Shown: positions 55,437 to 64,000 of the stretch, piece after piece
Numbering within the stretch: the first letter of the stretch is position 1
Layout of the letters: every line of letters starts with the position of its first letter
Origin: Arthrobacter mobilis
Lineage (GTDB): Bacteria; Actinomycetota; Actinomycetes; Actinomycetales; Micrococcaceae
DNA length: 64,000 nt
Direction: 5' to 3'
Assembly: GCF_012395835.1 (NCBI RefSeq)
Contig: NZ_JAAZSQ010000002.1
Span: 241,015-305,014 of the forward strand
Notes under the pieces: model-generated
Told to the model about the DNA's origin: nothing
What the model saw: only the letters and a program-made list of their open reading frames with translations
Databases searched by the model: none
Translations under genes and position numbers: made by a program

Positions 55437-56276
55437 GTGCTCAAAACCGCCCTCAAGCCCCGGTGGATCGCGGCGCTGGTCTTTGCGCTTGCCGTTTCCT
55501 GGGTGTTTGTGCTGCTGAGCCAGTGGCAGTTTTCCGCCTCCCGGAGCGAGGGCCCGCCGCCGCCGGCGGCCACCGAAACCGTCCGGCCGCTCACCGAGGT
55601 CTTCACCCCCGCAGTGCCGATGAAGGCGTCGACGGCGGACCAAATGGTCTCCTTCCGCGGCAGCTTTGTCCCGGGCAAGCAGGTCCTGGTCGGCCACCGC
55701 CTGAACGAGGGCAGGGAAGGCTACTGGGTGGTGGCCGCCTTCGCCGTCGACGGCGTGAAGACCCAGGCCGGCGAGCAGGTGATGATCCCGGTGGTGCGCG
55801 GCTGGGTGGCTTCGCCCGGTGATGCCGCACCCGCCCCCGCAGGCCGGGCCGACGTCGTCGGACGCCTGCTGCCCACCGAGGCGCCCGAAGCCGGCCCCGC
55901 CGCGCCCGGCCAGGTGGCCACCCTCTCCGCGGCCCAGCTGATCAACCTCTGGGACATGCCCGGTTACTCCGGCTTCGTCGCCGGCATCCAGCTGGGCCTG
56001 GACGGCGCCGCCCCGGATGCCGGGACCGCCGGCACGAAGATGGTTCCGGTCACCGTCGGCCCGCAGCCGCAGGAAACCCCGGTGAACTGGCTGAACATCT
56101 TCTACGCCGTAGAGTGGATCGTCTTCGCCGGCTTTGCCGTCTTCCTCTGGTGGCGCCTGGTCGCGGACGACTACCGGCGCCAGCAGGAGGCACTCGAGGA
56201 TGCGGCGCACGCCGCCGCGGGTGGTGTGCAGCCGGGCGCCGGAGCCGGTACCGACCAGAACCCGACCAATTCCTAA
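55437..56276 (+). CDS. SURF1 family cytochrome oxidase assembly protein
   Basis: This 279-residue protein has the SURF1 layout: an N-terminal membrane segment (WIAALVFALAVSWVFVLLS, about 10-28), a large extracytoplasmic domain with VSFRGSFVPGKQVLVGHR and VVRGWVAS, and a C-terminal segment (AVEWIVFAGFAVFLWWRLV). SURF1 assists haem a insertion into aa3-type cytochrome oxidase. The N-terminal GQWQ..R motif is reduced to SQWQFSASR. It is leaderless from GTG 55437. The DUF3817 gene follows after 20 bases. Confidence 0.88.
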   Translation: MLKTALKPRWIAALVFALAVSWVFVLLSQWQFSASRSEGPPPPAATETVRPLTEVFTPAVPMKASTADQMVSFRGSFVPGKQVLVGHRLNEGREGYWVVAAFAVDGVKTQAGEQVMIPVVRGWVASPGDAAPAPAGRADVVGRLLPTEAPEAGPAAPGQVATLSAAQLINLWDMPGYSGFVAGIQLGLDGAAPDAGTAGTKMVPVTVGPQPQETPVNWLNIFYAVEWIVFAGFAVFLWWRLVADDYRRQQEALEDAAHAAAGGVQPGAGAGTDQNPTNS

Positions 56277-56296
56277 AGAACAGCAGAGGTAGTCAC

Positions 56297-56782
56297 GTGA
56301 GCGAAACCGCCCCGAACCAGGCCCGCCCGGCCGGCAAACGGCGCTATGGCGGAACCCACGCCCAGATCCGGTCCGCCCTGACCTTCTACAAGGTCGCCTC
56401 CTACATCACGGGTGTGATGTTGCTCCTGTTGTGCGCGGAGATGGTGCTGCGCTACGGCTTCAATCTCTTCCTGTTCGCCGGCGGCACCAACACGGTCACC
56501 GGGCAGCCTTTCGGGTTCGGCCTGGCCCAGGCCGAGCCGGCCGCCGTGGCCGGCGGAGCGAACCTCTCCATCGCGGTGCTGATTGCCCATGGCTGGCTCT
56601 ACGTGGTGTACCTGCTGGCCGATTTCCGCCTGTGGTCGCTGATGCGCTGGCCGTTCCCGCGCTTTGTCCTGATTGCACTGGGCGGCGTTATCCCGTTCCT
56701 GTCCTTCTTCCTGGAGCGGCGGGTGCACCGCCAGGTGGAGGAGGACCTGGCCAGCCACCCCGAGGCAGCCAAGCGGTACTGA
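56297..56782 (+). CDS. DUF3817 integral membrane protein
   Basis: This 161-residue protein has three or four hydrophobic segments and the DUF3817 features [19 protein letters not shown] and [17 protein letters not shown]. Its function is unknown; in many Actinobacteria it sits next to SURF1 and guaA, as here. GTG at 56297 has AGAGGT eight bases upstream. It is paralogous to the protein encoded at 9641-10102. Confidence 0.87.
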   Translation: MSETAPNQARPAGKRRYGGTHAQIRSALTFYKVASYITGVMLLLLCAEMVLRYGFNLFLFAGGTNTVTGQPFGFGLAQAEPAAVAGGANLSIAVLIAHGWLYVVYLLADFRLWSLMRWPFPRFVLIALGGVIPFLSFFLERRVHRQVEEDLASHPEAAKRY

Positions 56783-56806
56783 CCGGCCGCCGCCGGGCCG
56801 CAGTAC

Positions 56807-56844
56807 TGCCGTTCTGCCGCAGCGCTGCCGTTTTGCCGCGGTGC
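56807..56844. repeat. 19-bp tandem duplication upstream of guaA
   Basis: Two adjacent 19-bp units (56807-56825 and 56826-56844, each starting TGCCGTT) differ at three positions. They lie between the DUF3817 stop and the guaA promoter. No function is evident; a slippage duplication is the simplest view. Confidence 0.6.
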
Positions 56845-56876
56845 TGCCCAAGGTGCGAGCACCTGCGCGCGCCGAC

Positions 56877-56882
56877 TATTCT
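56877..56882 (+). promoter_or_regulatory. -10 element of leaderless guaA promoter
   Basis: TATTCT ends six bases before the GTG at 56889. Confidence 0.6.
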
Positions 56883-56888
56883 GTATGG

Positions 56889-58472
56889 GTGACTAATCCC
56901 CCCGCCATGGACCACAGGCCCGTTCTTGTTGTGGACTACGGGGCCCAGTACGCGCAGCTGATTGCCCGGCGCGTGCGCGAGGCCAACGTCTACTCCGAAA
57001 TCGTTCCCCACACCTACACCACCGAGCAGCTGCTGGCCAAGAACCCCGCAGCCATCATCCTCTCCGGCGGCCCCTCCAGCGTGTACGCCGAGGGCGCCCC
57101 GGGCGTCGGAGCCGATCTGTTCGAGGCCCGCGTGCCGGTGCTGGGCATCTGCTACGGCTTCCAGGCCATGGCCGCGGCCCTGGGCGGCAAGGTGGCCCGG
57201 ACGGGCCTGCGTGAATACGGCTCCACGGAGACGGCGACGGTCGGCGAGGCCCGTTCGATCCTCGCCGGCATGCCGGCCACCCAGACTACCTGGATGAGCC
57301 ACGGGGACTCGGTGCACGAGGCTCCGGAGGGCTTCGACGTGCTGGCCAGCACCGCCGGCGCCCCGGTGGCAGCCTTCGCCAATGAGGACAAGGCGCTCTA
57401 CGGCGTGCAGTGGCACCCGGAAGTCAAGCATTCGGTCTTCGGCCAGACGGTGCTGGAGAACTTCCTGTTCAAGGGCGCCAAGCTGGAGCCGAACTGGACC
57501 ACCGGCAACATCGTGGAGGAGCAGGTCGAGCGCATCCGCGCCCAGATCGGCAGCTCCCGGGTCATCTGCGGGCTCTCCGGCGGCGTGGATTCCGCCGTCG
57601 CTGCGGCCCTGGTGCAGCGGGCCGTCGGTGACCAGCTCACCTGTGTCTTCGTGGACCACGGGCTGCTGCGCGAGGGCGAGGCCGAGCAGGTCGAGCGCGA
57701 TTTCGTGGCGGCCACCGGCGTCAAGCTGCACGTGGCCAACGAGCAGGAGCGCTTCCTGAAGGCCCTGGCCGGGGTCACCGATCCGGAGATCAAGCGCAAG
57801 ATCATCGGCCGCGAGTTTATCCGTGCCTTCGAGGCCGCGGAGAAGGCTGTCCTGGCCGAGGCCGCTGCCGAGGGCGGACAGGTGAAGTTCCTGGTCCAGG
57901 GCACCCTCTACCCGGATGTGGTCGAGTCCGGCGGCGGCGAGGGTGCGGCGAACATCAAGAGCCACCACAACGTGGGCGGCCTGCCCGAGGATCTGCAGTT
58001 CGAACTGGTGGAGCCGCTGCGCACGCTGTTCAAGGACGAGGTGCGCGCCGTGGGCGCGCAGCTGGGACTGCCGGCGGAAATTGTCGGCCGCCAGCCGTTC
58101 CCGGGGCCCGGGCTGGGCATCCGGATCATCGGTGAGGTGACCGAGGACCGCCTGGCGCTGCTGCGCAAGGCCGACGCGATCGCCCGCGCCGAGCTGACCG
58201 CTGCCGGGCTCGACAACGAGGTCTGGCAGATGCCGGTAGTGCTGCTGGCCGACGTGCGCAGCGTGGGCGTGCAGGGCGACGGGCGGACCTACGGCCACCC
58301 GATCGTGCTGCGCCCGGTTTCCTCCGAGGACGCCATGACCGCCGACTGGTCCCGGCTGCCGTACGAGCTGCTGGCCCGCATTTCCAACCGGATCACCAAC
58401 GAGGTCGACGGCGTCAACCGCGTGGTGCTCGACGTGACGAGCAAGCCCCCGGGCACCATCGAGTGGGAGTAG
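56889..58472 (+). CDS. guaA: GMP synthase (glutamine-hydrolysing)
   Basis: GuaA converts XMP to GMP using glutamine and ATP. The 527 residues comprise a class I glutamine amidotransferase domain (Cys88 in LGICYGFQ, and QWHPE), the ATP-pyrophosphatase domain with the P-loop LSGGVDSAV, and the C-terminal dimerisation domain ([14 protein letters not shown]-like region; ending KPPGTIEWE). GTG at 56889 is chosen because TATTCT precedes it at leaderless spacing; the open frame upstream enters DUF3817 sequence in another register. A two-tier hairpin follows its stop. Confidence 0.97.
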   Translation: MTNPPAMDHRPVLVVDYGAQYAQLIARRVREANVYSEIVPHTYTTEQLLAKNPAAIILSGGPSSVYAEGAPGVGADLFEARVPVLGICYGFQAMAAALGGKVARTGLREYGSTETATVGEARSILAGMPATQTTWMSHGDSVHEAPEGFDVLASTAGAPVAAFANEDKALYGVQWHPEVKHSVFGQTVLENFLFKGAKLEPNWTTGNIVEEQVERIRAQIGSSRVICGLSGGVDSAVAAALVQRAVGDQLTCVFVDHGLLREGEAEQVERDFVAATGVKLHVANEQERFLKALAGVTDPEIKRKIIGREFIRAFEAAEKAVLAEAAAEGGQVKFLVQGTLYPDVVESGGGEGAANIKSHHNVGGLPEDLQFELVEPLRTLFKDEVRAVGAQLGLPAEIVGRQPFPGPGLGIRIIGEVTEDRLALLRKADAIARAELTAAGLDNEVWQMPVVLLADVRSVGVQGDGRTYGHPIVLRPVSSEDAMTADWSRLPYELLARISNRITNEVDGVNRVVLDVTSKPPGTIEWE

Positions 58473-58476
58473 CCGG

Positions 58477-58538
58477 TCGGGAGACCGCAGCTGTGCGGGG
58501 CCGGGCAATTTGGCCCCGCCAGTGTTGCGGTCTCCCGA
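58477..58538. terminator. Two-tier hairpin after guaA
   Basis: Outer arms of 13 bp (TCGGGAGACCGCA at 58477-58489 with its complement at 58526-58538) enclose an inner 8-bp hairpin (GCGGGGCC / GGCCCCGC, 58495-58502 and 58512-58519) with a nine-base loop. It begins five bases after the guaA stop, a likely terminator, and ends 31 bases before the next ATG. Confidence 0.7.
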
Positions 58539-58569
58539 TTGGCATTTGCGATCGGCTAGTTTGAAAGAC

Positions 58570-61500
58570 ATGCCTATCTGGTCGAGGTTCTTATCCGCGA
58601 GTGACGAAAAGGGGGCTGCCGTGCCGGATCCACAGGGCGGGGTCGCCGAGGATGCCCTGACACCCTGGCTTAGGCAGCTCGGCCGCTATGCCGGCTCCGA
58701 TACGCTCCTGCAGTTCGCCCCGACGCCGACCAACAGCATCGACCTTACGCACGCCCACCCGTCCGGGCTCACCCAGCTGCTGACCACCCGGCGCACCCGC
58801 CTGTCCACGCTGCTGCGCGAGCCTGGCCAGTATGCGGCGGCGATGAAGACCGCCCGCAGGCTCCGGGCCAAGATCCTTGAACTGGGCGCCGAACGCGGTA
58901 TCGACGTCGGCTATCTGGCCGCCGGCACGGCCACCTGGCGGGTCGCCGGTGCCGGACGTTCCGAGGCGCTCACCGCGCCGGTCATGCTGGCGCCCGTGGC
59001 GCTGACCGTGCGCCCGAGCCAGGATGACTACGAACTGCAGCTGACCGAACGGGCCAGGCTCAACCCCGCCCTGGTCCGGCATTTGAAGACCGAGCAGGGC
59101 CTGGTCTTCGACGCCGGCGCGGTGGCGCGGCTGGCCTACAGTACCGCGCGCTTCGACCCGCATCCGGTGCTCGAGCGCCTGCGCCAGCTCACCGCCGGCG
59201 TGCGCGGGATGAACATCGAGCACCACCTGCTGGTGTCCACCTTCGCCGACCTGGCCGATGTTTCCGAGGCAGTGGGCCGGCGGTCGGACCATCCCGTGCT
59301 CAACGCCCTGATCGCCGCCGACCTTGACCCCGAAGGCCCCGGCCAGGTTCCGGCACCGGAAGTGAAGCTCCCGCCGCTCGACGAGCGCGCCCCGGAGGAT
59401 GAGTTCCTGGTCCTGGACGCCGATGCCGCCCAGCAGGACGTGCTGGATCTGGTCCAGGCCGGCCATTCCCTGGTGGTTTCCGCGCCGCCGGGTACCGGCC
59501 AGACCCAGACGGCCATCAACGCCGCGGCAGCGCTGGCCCGCGAAGGCAGGAATGTCCTGGTGGTCGCCGAGCGGCGGGCGACCCTGAACCAGTTCGTCCA
59601 GCAGCTGGATGCGCTCAAGCTCGGTTCCCTCGTGCTGCAGCTGAATGCGAACATCACCAGCACGCAGCTGCGGGACCAGCTGATCCGGGCCATCTCGCGC
59701 AACGAGAAGGCAACCAAGCCGGAGCTGCAGAAGCTGCACGACACCCTGTCCGAGCACCGCCACAAGCTGCTGGACCATGTGAAGTCCCTGCACAACGTCC
59801 GCCGGCGCTGGAACTGCTCCCCGTACCAGGCCATGCAGTCCCTGGCCGGGCTCACCGCCCTGGACCCGGCCCCGGCGACGACCGTGCGGCTGAAGCGCTC
59901 GGTCCTGGACAGCATCCGGGACCGCGCCGAACTCGCCGGGCGGCTGCAGCGCGCCGCCGAGCTCGGCAGCTTCAGCAAGGCCTCCACGACCAGCCCCTGG
60001 TACGGTTCCAAGCTGCTCAACCGCAAGGAAACCGAGGACGCGCACCAGCTGGCCGTGGACCTGGAGCGGGATCTTCCGAAGCTGCGCGAGCGGATGGCCA
60101 CCGTGGCCGAGCACTCCCAGATTGCCCTGGGTTCCACCTTCGCGCAGTGGGGTGAACAGCTTGAGCTGCTGGTGGCCGTGCGCGAAAGCCTGGACAAGTT
60201 CACCCCGGATATCTTCGACCGTCCGGTCACGGACCTGATTTCGGCCACCGCCCCGTCCATCTGGCGCCGCGAGCGGGGGATCGAGATGAGCTCTATCACC
60301 CGGTCGCGCCTGCGCCGGGTAGCCAAGGAGTACGTCCGCCCCGGGGTGCATATTGCCGACCTGCACGAGTCCCTGGCCCAGGTGCAGGTGCAGCGCGCCA
60401 AGTGGAGCGACTACGCGACGACGCAGCGCCATCCGTCGGTCCCGACAGGCCTCGCCGACCTGAACAGCTTCTACCGGAACGTGCACCGGAAGCTGCGCAA
60501 GCTCTCCGGGGTACTGGCGGCGCAGCCTCCCGGGCAGTCGCTGGCGGAACTGGAGTACGAAGTCCTGCTCGAGCGCCTGAAGACGCTGGTCAAGGACAAG
60601 CAGACTTTGGTGACCCTGCCCGAACGCACGCTGCTGCTGGAGCAAATGCGCGGGCACGGCCTGGGCGAACTGCTTGATGACCTGGCGGCCCGGGAAGTCG
60701 GCGCCGACCGCGTGGGCCCGGAACTGGAACTGGCCTGGTGGCAGTCGACCCTCGAAGCCATGATCAGCGGCGACGACTACCTGGCGATGACCGACGGCAC
60801 CAACCTGCGCAAGATCGAGGCCGTGTACCGGCTGGCCGACAATGCGCACGTCGCCTCCGGCGCGGCCCGGCTGCGGTGGGAACTGGCCGAGAACTGGCGG
60901 CGCTCGATCCGGAAGCATGCGGCGGCCGCAGAAGGCCTGAAGGCCCTGCTGAAGACCGGCGAGCCGACCCTGAAGACCCTGTCCGAACAGTCCGGGGCAC
61001 TGGTCCCGGCGGTGATGCCGGTGTGGGCCGCCTCGCCGCTGGTGCTGTCCTCGGTGCTGCCCGACGACAGGACCTTCGATACCGTCATCATCCTGGACGC
61101 CGAGTCCATGAGCCTGCAGTCCGCCATCGGTGCGATCATCCGCGGGCAGCAGGTCGTTGCCTTTGGCGACGGCCGCCTGGCCGGGCCCCGGCCCTTCGAA
61201 GTCAACGTGGACCTGCCCCGCGCCCAGCAGGCCGGACCGGACGAGCCCGGGGAAGCGCTGACCAGTGCCTTCGACGCACTGGCCAGGGTCCTGCCGGTGA
61301 AGGCCCTGACCACCGCCTACCGGGCAGTGGACCTGGAGCTGACCAAGTACCTCAGTGCGGAATTCTACGACGGCGCCCTGACCCGCCTGCCGTCCGCGGC
61401 CGCGATCACCGGGACCAAAGCACTGACCGTGGAATACATCGAGGACGGAACCGGGCTTCCCGGTGCCGGCCACGAGGCGGTGGAGAGCGTTCCGGCGGAA

Positions 61501-62733
61501 ATCGGCAGGGTGGTGGAGCTGGTCTTCGAGCACGCCCGCCTGCGGCCGGGCCGCTCGCTGGCCGTCATCACCGCGAACGCCCGGCATGCGGCCAAGGTAG
61601 CTGACGCCGTCCGGCAGCAGCTGGCCGCAGCCCCGGACGCCGCGGCGTTCTTTAGTCCCGGCCCGGAGTCCTTCCAGGTGGTTCCGGTGGAGCGGGCCGC
61701 CGGCCTGGTCCGCGACGACGTTGTGTTTTCCCTCGGTTACGGACGCACCCCGCACGGCCGGGCCGTCCACGATTTTGGTCCCATCTCCGGGCCCCAGGGC
61801 CGCAGTTACTTCCTGGCAGCCATGACCCGTGCCCGCCGGACCCTGCATGTGCTCACCTGTTTCCAGCCCGGCGACCTTGATCCCACCCGCCTGGGTAACG
61901 GTGCGGTGGATTTCTACCGTCTGATCAAGCAGGGACTGGGCAGTTCCTCCGGCTTCGCAAGCCTGCCGTCCCCGGGGTTCGACGACGCTCTCGTGTCCGA
62001 TCTGGTGGAACGGGTGCGTGTCCGCGGGGCGCGGGTGCGCGACCGCTACGAAGGCGCCATCGACATCGTCGCCGCGCCGCTGCTGCCGGAGGAGGACCCG
62101 GCCCTGCCCGTGGCCCTGAATTCCGACGGCACCCGGCAGTACCTGCAGATGTCGGTCCGGGACCGCAGCCGCCTCAGGCCGCAGTTCCTTGAGCGGCTTG
62201 GCTGGCGGCCGCTGACGCTGTGGACCATCGAAGTGTTCACTGACCCCGATAAGTGCGCCGATCTGATTGGAGGCTACTTGGGACTGAACGAACCCGGCAG
62301 GACGGGCGAAGCCGCCCCGGCGCGGCCGGAAGCACGCGGACCGGCAGCCGGCGCGGTGTCCGGCCGGGTGTCCGCGGAGCGTCCGCCCGAGGCACCGGCA
62401 GCGGCCTCCGTCCGGGACGCCGGTGCAGCGGCCGGGCGGCCGGCAGAAGCCGGGACCGGGGAAGCTGCCGGGACGGGTGCCGCCGAAGCCGCGGCACAGG
62501 ACGAAGCCGCGGCACAGGACGAAGCTGAGGCACCGGAGCAGCCCGGCGCCCCGGCAGAGTCTCCGGACGCGGTTCCTGCCGGACAGGAAACCGGGCGGCG
62601 GGCCAAGTATTCGCTGCAGGCCGGGAGCGTGATTCCGTCCCGGGCTGCCGAGGATGACCCGCGCTCCTGGGGCGACGCGGGCGATGACCGCGATGCGTGG
62701 CTGAAGGAGCAGCGGCCGCCGCACTGGGGCTGA
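58570..62733 (+). CDS. Giant SF1 helicase-like protein with degenerate Walker motifs and a Vsr-like C-terminal domain
   Basis: This 1387-residue protein has the architecture of actinobacterial DUF4011-type SF1 (Upf1-like) helicases. Walker A reads APPGTGQTQT: the catalytic Lys is replaced by Gln311. Walker B reads ILDAESMS (Asp843-Ala844-Glu845) where DEAS is expected. In contrast, motif VI (AAMTRARRTLHV, near 1085) is intact. A domain near 1160-1245 (ALNSDGTRQY, SVRDRSRLRPQFLERLGW, FTDPDKC) resembles the Vsr/DUF559-type nuclease fold found at this position in relatives. An Ala/Glu/Pro-rich tail of about 110 residues follows. The ATG at 58570 has TAGTTT seven bases upstream. It probably acts on nucleic acid without normal ATP hydrolysis, if at all. 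Confidence 0.75.
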   Translation: MPIWSRFLSASDEKGAAVPDPQGGVAEDALTPWLRQLGRYAGSDTLLQFAPTPTNSIDLTHAHPSGLTQLLTTRRTRLSTLLREPGQYAAAMKTARRLRAKILELGAERGIDVGYLAAGTATWRVAGAGRSEALTAPVMLAPVALTVRPSQDDYELQLTERARLNPALVRHLKTEQGLVFDAGAVARLAYSTARFDPHPVLERLRQLTAGVRGMNIEHHLLVSTFADLADVSEAVGRRSDHPVLNALIAADLDPEGPGQVPAPEVKLPPLDERAPEDEFLVLDADAAQQDVLDLVQAGHSLVVSAPPGTGQTQTAINAAAALAREGRNVLVVAERRATLNQFVQQLDALKLGSLVLQLNANITSTQLRDQLIRAISRNEKATKPELQKLHDTLSEHRHKLLDHVKSLHNVRRRWNCSPYQAMQSLAGLTALDPAPATTVRLKRSVLDSIRDRAELAGRLQRAAELGSFSKASTTSPWYGSKLLNRKETEDAHQLAVDLERDLPKLRERMATVAEHSQIALGSTFAQWGEQLELLVAVRESLDKFTPDIFDRPVTDLISATAPSIWRRERGIEMSSITRSRLRRVAKEYVRPGVHIADLHESLAQVQVQRAKWSDYATTQRHPSVPTGLADLNSFYRNVHRKLRKLSGVLAAQPPGQSLAELEYEVLLERLKTLVKDKQTLVTLPERTLLLEQMRGHGLGELLDDLAAREVGADRVGPELELAWWQSTLEAMISGDDYLAMTDGTNLRKIEAVYRLADNAHVASGAARLRWELAENWRRSIRKHAAAAEGLKALLKTGEPTLKTLSEQSGALVPAVMPVWAASPLVLSSVLPDDRTFDTVIILDAESMSLQSAIGAIIRGQQVVAFGDGRLAGPRPFEVNVDLPRAQQAGPDEPGEALTSAFDALARVLPVKALTTAYRAVDLELTKYLSAEFYDGALTRLPSAAAITGTKALTVEYIEDGTGLPGAGHEAVESVPAEIGRVVELVFEHARLRPGRSLAVITANARHAAKVADAVRQQLAAAPDAAAFFSPGPESFQVVPVERAAGLVRDDVVFSLGYGRTPHGRAVHDFGPISGPQGRSYFLAAMTRARRTLHVLTCFQPGDLDPTRLGNGAVDFYRLIKQGLGSSSGFASLPSPGFDDALVSDLVERVRVRGARVRDRYEGAIDIVAAPLLPEEDPALPVALNSDGTRQYLQMSVRDRSRLRPQFLERLGWRPLTLWTIEVFTDPDKCADLIGGYLGLNEPGRTGEAAPARPEARGPAAGAVSGRVSAERPPEAPAAASVRDAGAAAGRPAEAGTGEAAGTGAAEAAAQDEAAAQDEAEAPEQPGAPAESPDAVPAGQETGRRAKYSLQAGSVIPSRAAEDDPRSWGDAGDDRDAWLKEQRPPHWG

Positions 62734-62741
62734 GCAGCGGC

Positions 62742-63407
62742 TCACCCGACCAGTACCAGGAACACTTGGCCCCTGCTGGAGGATCCGGCCAGGGCGGTGG
62801 CTTCGGCCGGAGATGCCGCGACGACCACCAGTCCTTCCGGCGACGTGCCGCCGAGCAGATCCCCGGCGCCGGCGCCGCCGTCGGCCTTCCAGAGCACCGC
62901 AACACTGCGGGCCAGCACCGTCGAGGCGGCAGGTTGCTCAAGGCCGTTGCCGCTGCTGAGCACGATATCCACGAGCTGGCCGGGGGCCACCAGCTGGACC
63001 GTGGAGGGGTCGGCCGGACGGACCGGCACGGCGACGGTGCCGGGCGGGCTGCCGGCGAGCAGGCCCGGGCCTACCAGGGATGTATCCAGCACCGGGGAGC
63101 CTGCCCGCAGGGCCGATGCCAGCCGCTGGCCGACCAGCCCGTCACGCACGGCAGAGGAGCCGGGAGGACCGGCGGAACCAGGGTACGGCTGCACGTCCAA
63201 ATGGCCGGGGGCCAGAACCGTCCCGGCCGGCAGGTCGCCGCTGGCGACCACAACGGGGACTGTGGACAGCGGCGCAGGGGTCAGGGCCTGGACGGTCAAG
63301 CCGGCCGCGGCGCACAGCAGCAGCGCCGCCAGCAGCCGGTAATGCCGGCGCACCAGTCGCCTGAGGAGTGGGAGCGGGCCTGCCCGGCCCGCGGTCTGTA
63401 CCTGCAT
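62742..63407 (-). CDS. SAF-domain membrane-anchored protein (CpaB/FlgA-like)
   Basis: This 221-residue protein has a basic N terminus, one membrane segment (RLLAALLLCAAAGLTVQAL, about 24-42) and an extracytoplasmic SAF domain (VVVASGDLPAGTVLAPGHLD, near 53). SAF domains occur in CpaB/RcpC pilus-assembly and FlgA-type proteins. No pilus genes are visible here, so its role is open. It is convergent with the helicase-like gene (8-bp gap). TAGGGT on the minus strand, six bases before the ATG, indicates a leaderless start. Confidence 0.8.
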   Translation of the reverse strand: MQVQTAGRAGPLPLLRRLVRRHYRLLAALLLCAAAGLTVQALTPAPLSTVPVVVASGDLPAGTVLAPGHLDVQPYPGSAGPPGSSAVRDGLVGQRLASALRAGSPVLDTSLVGPGLLAGSPPGTVAVPVRPADPSTVQLVAPGQLVDIVLSSGNGLEQPAASTVLARSVAVLWKADGGAGAGDLLGGTSPEGLVVVAASPAEATALAGSSSRGQVFLVLVG

Positions 63408-63413
63408 GCAGCC

Positions 63414-63419
63414 ACCCTA
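63414..63419 (-). promoter_or_regulatory. -10 element of the leaderless SAF-protein promoter
   Basis: On the minus strand, TAGGGT ends six bases before the ATG at 63407, the same hexamer and spacing as at SURF1. Confidence 0.5.
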
Positions 63420-63544
63420 GGTGCCGCCACTGGCCGGCATGAAGCGGAGGCGGTCCGCCTGTGGACAGACCCGGGCCCGGACCCCCGGTGGAGGAAGGGA
63501 AGTAAGGTACCGGAGCCGCCAAGAGTCCCCGCGTTAAGCGGGCA

Positions 63545-63587
63545 CAGCAGGCCTCCCCGCCTGCGGAGCGTGCGGGGAGGCCTGCTG
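63545..63587 (-). terminator. Hairpin terminator of the FmdB-family gene
   Basis: A perfect 16-bp inverted repeat (core AGCAGGCCTCCCCGC and its complement) with an 11-base loop lies 12 bases beyond the stop of the FmdB-family gene on the minus strand, separating it from the SAF gene. Confidence 0.8.
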
Positions 63588-63598
63588 CAATGGCGGTG

Positions 63599-63880
63599 CT
63601 AGCTGGCCGCGGCTGTGGGGGCAGGAGCCGCAGCCGCCGGGGCGGCAGCAGGTGCGGCGGGCGCCTCGGGCTTGGCAGCCGGAACCGTGCTGGTGCTCTT
63701 GGAATCGCGCGAATCGGTCCGGTAGAAACCGGAGCCCTTGAACACTACGCCGACGCTGTTGAACTTCTTGCGCAGGGCGCCGCTGCACTGCGGGCAGACG
63801 GTCAGCGAGTCATCGCTGAAGGACTGCTGGATATCGAAAGCATGGCCGCAGTCTTTGCAGGCGTAGGCATAGGTTGGCAC
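63599..63880 (-). CDS. FmdB-family zinc-ribbon regulatory protein
   Basis: This 93-residue protein has an N-terminal FmdB zinc ribbon: Cys8-x2-Cys11 (ACKDCGHAFD) and Cys29-x2-Cys32 (VCPQCSG), then VGVVFKGSGFYRTDSR, the family's signature. The C-terminal 35 residues are an Ala/Pro-rich tail. FmdB was first named as a putative regulator of a formamidase operon; the molecular role of family members is not settled. GTG at 63880 has GGAGG seven bases upstream and starts the conserved PTYAYAC. A CIRCE element lies 66 bases upstream, so it is probably in the HrcA heat-shock regulon. Confidence 0.9.
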   Translation of the reverse strand: MPTYAYACKDCGHAFDIQQSFSDDSLTVCPQCSGALRKKFNSVGVVFKGSGFYRTDSRDSKSTSTVPAAKPEAPAAPAAAPAAAAPAPTAAAS

Positions 63881-63945
63881 TGTGGATCCTCCTCGACACT
63901 GATCCTCAAAACGATCACCGGGGGCCGCCCGGACCAGCCGCATGG

Positions 63946-63972
63946 CTGGCACTCTGCGACCCCGAGTGCTAA
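63946..63972. promoter_or_regulatory. CIRCE element upstream of the FmdB-family gene
   Basis: CTGGCACTC, nine bases, GAGTGCTAA: both arms are identical to those of CIRCE element 1 of groES at 42945. On the minus strand, a -10-like TAGAAT (63972-63977) abuts it, so the operator would cover the transcription start of the FmdB-family gene. No gene starts between it and the window end. Confidence 0.85.
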
Positions 63973-64000
63973 TTCTACACTGTTTCTACTCGGCCCTGCC

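Overview
This is a high-GC actinobacterial chromosome segment, most likely from Arthrobacter or a close relative in the Micrococcaceae. The reasons are the very high GC coding bias, frequent GTG starts, many leaderless genes, the glgX-treY-treZ order, HrcA/CIRCE control of groES, a DtxR/IdeR-type iron box, a maleylpyruvate-isomerase-fold protein of the mycothiol-linked type, and the guaB / guaB3-glpD-EIIA-SURF1-DUF3817-guaA neighbourhood. I saw no rRNA, tRNA, CRISPR array, insertion sequence or integrase.

Layout. 1-6.9 kb: glgX (5'-truncated by the window), treY and treZ form a translationally coupled glycogen-to-trehalose operon, followed by the NAD(P)H-hydrate repair enzyme nnr. 7-9.7 kb: an aldehyde dehydrogenase and an aldo/keto reductase. 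9.6-13.5 kb: a DUF3817 membrane protein, then a TetR regulator and an MMPL exporter, with a tandem palindromic operator in the divergent promoter. 13.6-17.6 kb: argA, a GH4 glycosidase and a divergent PfkB kinase. 17.6-21.8 kb: alr-tsaE-tsaB-rimI-tsaD, a tightly overlapping cell-wall/t6A operon. 21.9-26.9 kb: a YbdK-type carboxylate-amine ligase, a GH3 lipoprotein, an LGFP-repeat protein and a THUMP-like methyltransferase.

27-33.2 kb: a compact accessory catabolic cluster (MHS transporter, GntR regulator, carbon-nitrogen hydrolase, DUF2848 protein, HpaB-type monooxygenase, cupin, flavin reductase), closed by a strong terminator. Two damaged loci follow: a frame-disrupted secreted protein at 33.2-33.6 kb, and a sulfite-oxidase-family gene with an in-frame amber codon at 34.5-35.7 kb that lies downstream of aconitase and a Crp/Fnr regulator. 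38.9-42.9 kb: an iron-siderophore ABC system under an iron box. 42.9-45.1 kb: groES-groEL under two CIRCE elements, with a terminator hairpin between the two genes.

45.2-58.5 kb: guanine-nucleotide genes (guaB, guaB3, guaA), glpD, an EIIA domain protein, SURF1 and DUF3817. Between guaB and guaB3 sits an unusual block: a subtilisin-like protease, a trypsin-like protease fused to a DNA/RNA nuclease, and a divergent BtrH-like protein, with 11-bp iterons in the shared promoter. This is the best candidate for an undescribed system. 58.5-64 kb: a giant SF1-helicase-like protein with degenerate Walker motifs, a SAF-domain protein, and an FmdB zinc-ribbon gene that carries its own CIRCE element.

At least twelve genes have a -10-like hexamer ending exactly 6 bases before an ATG or GTG, so leaderless transcription appears common here.
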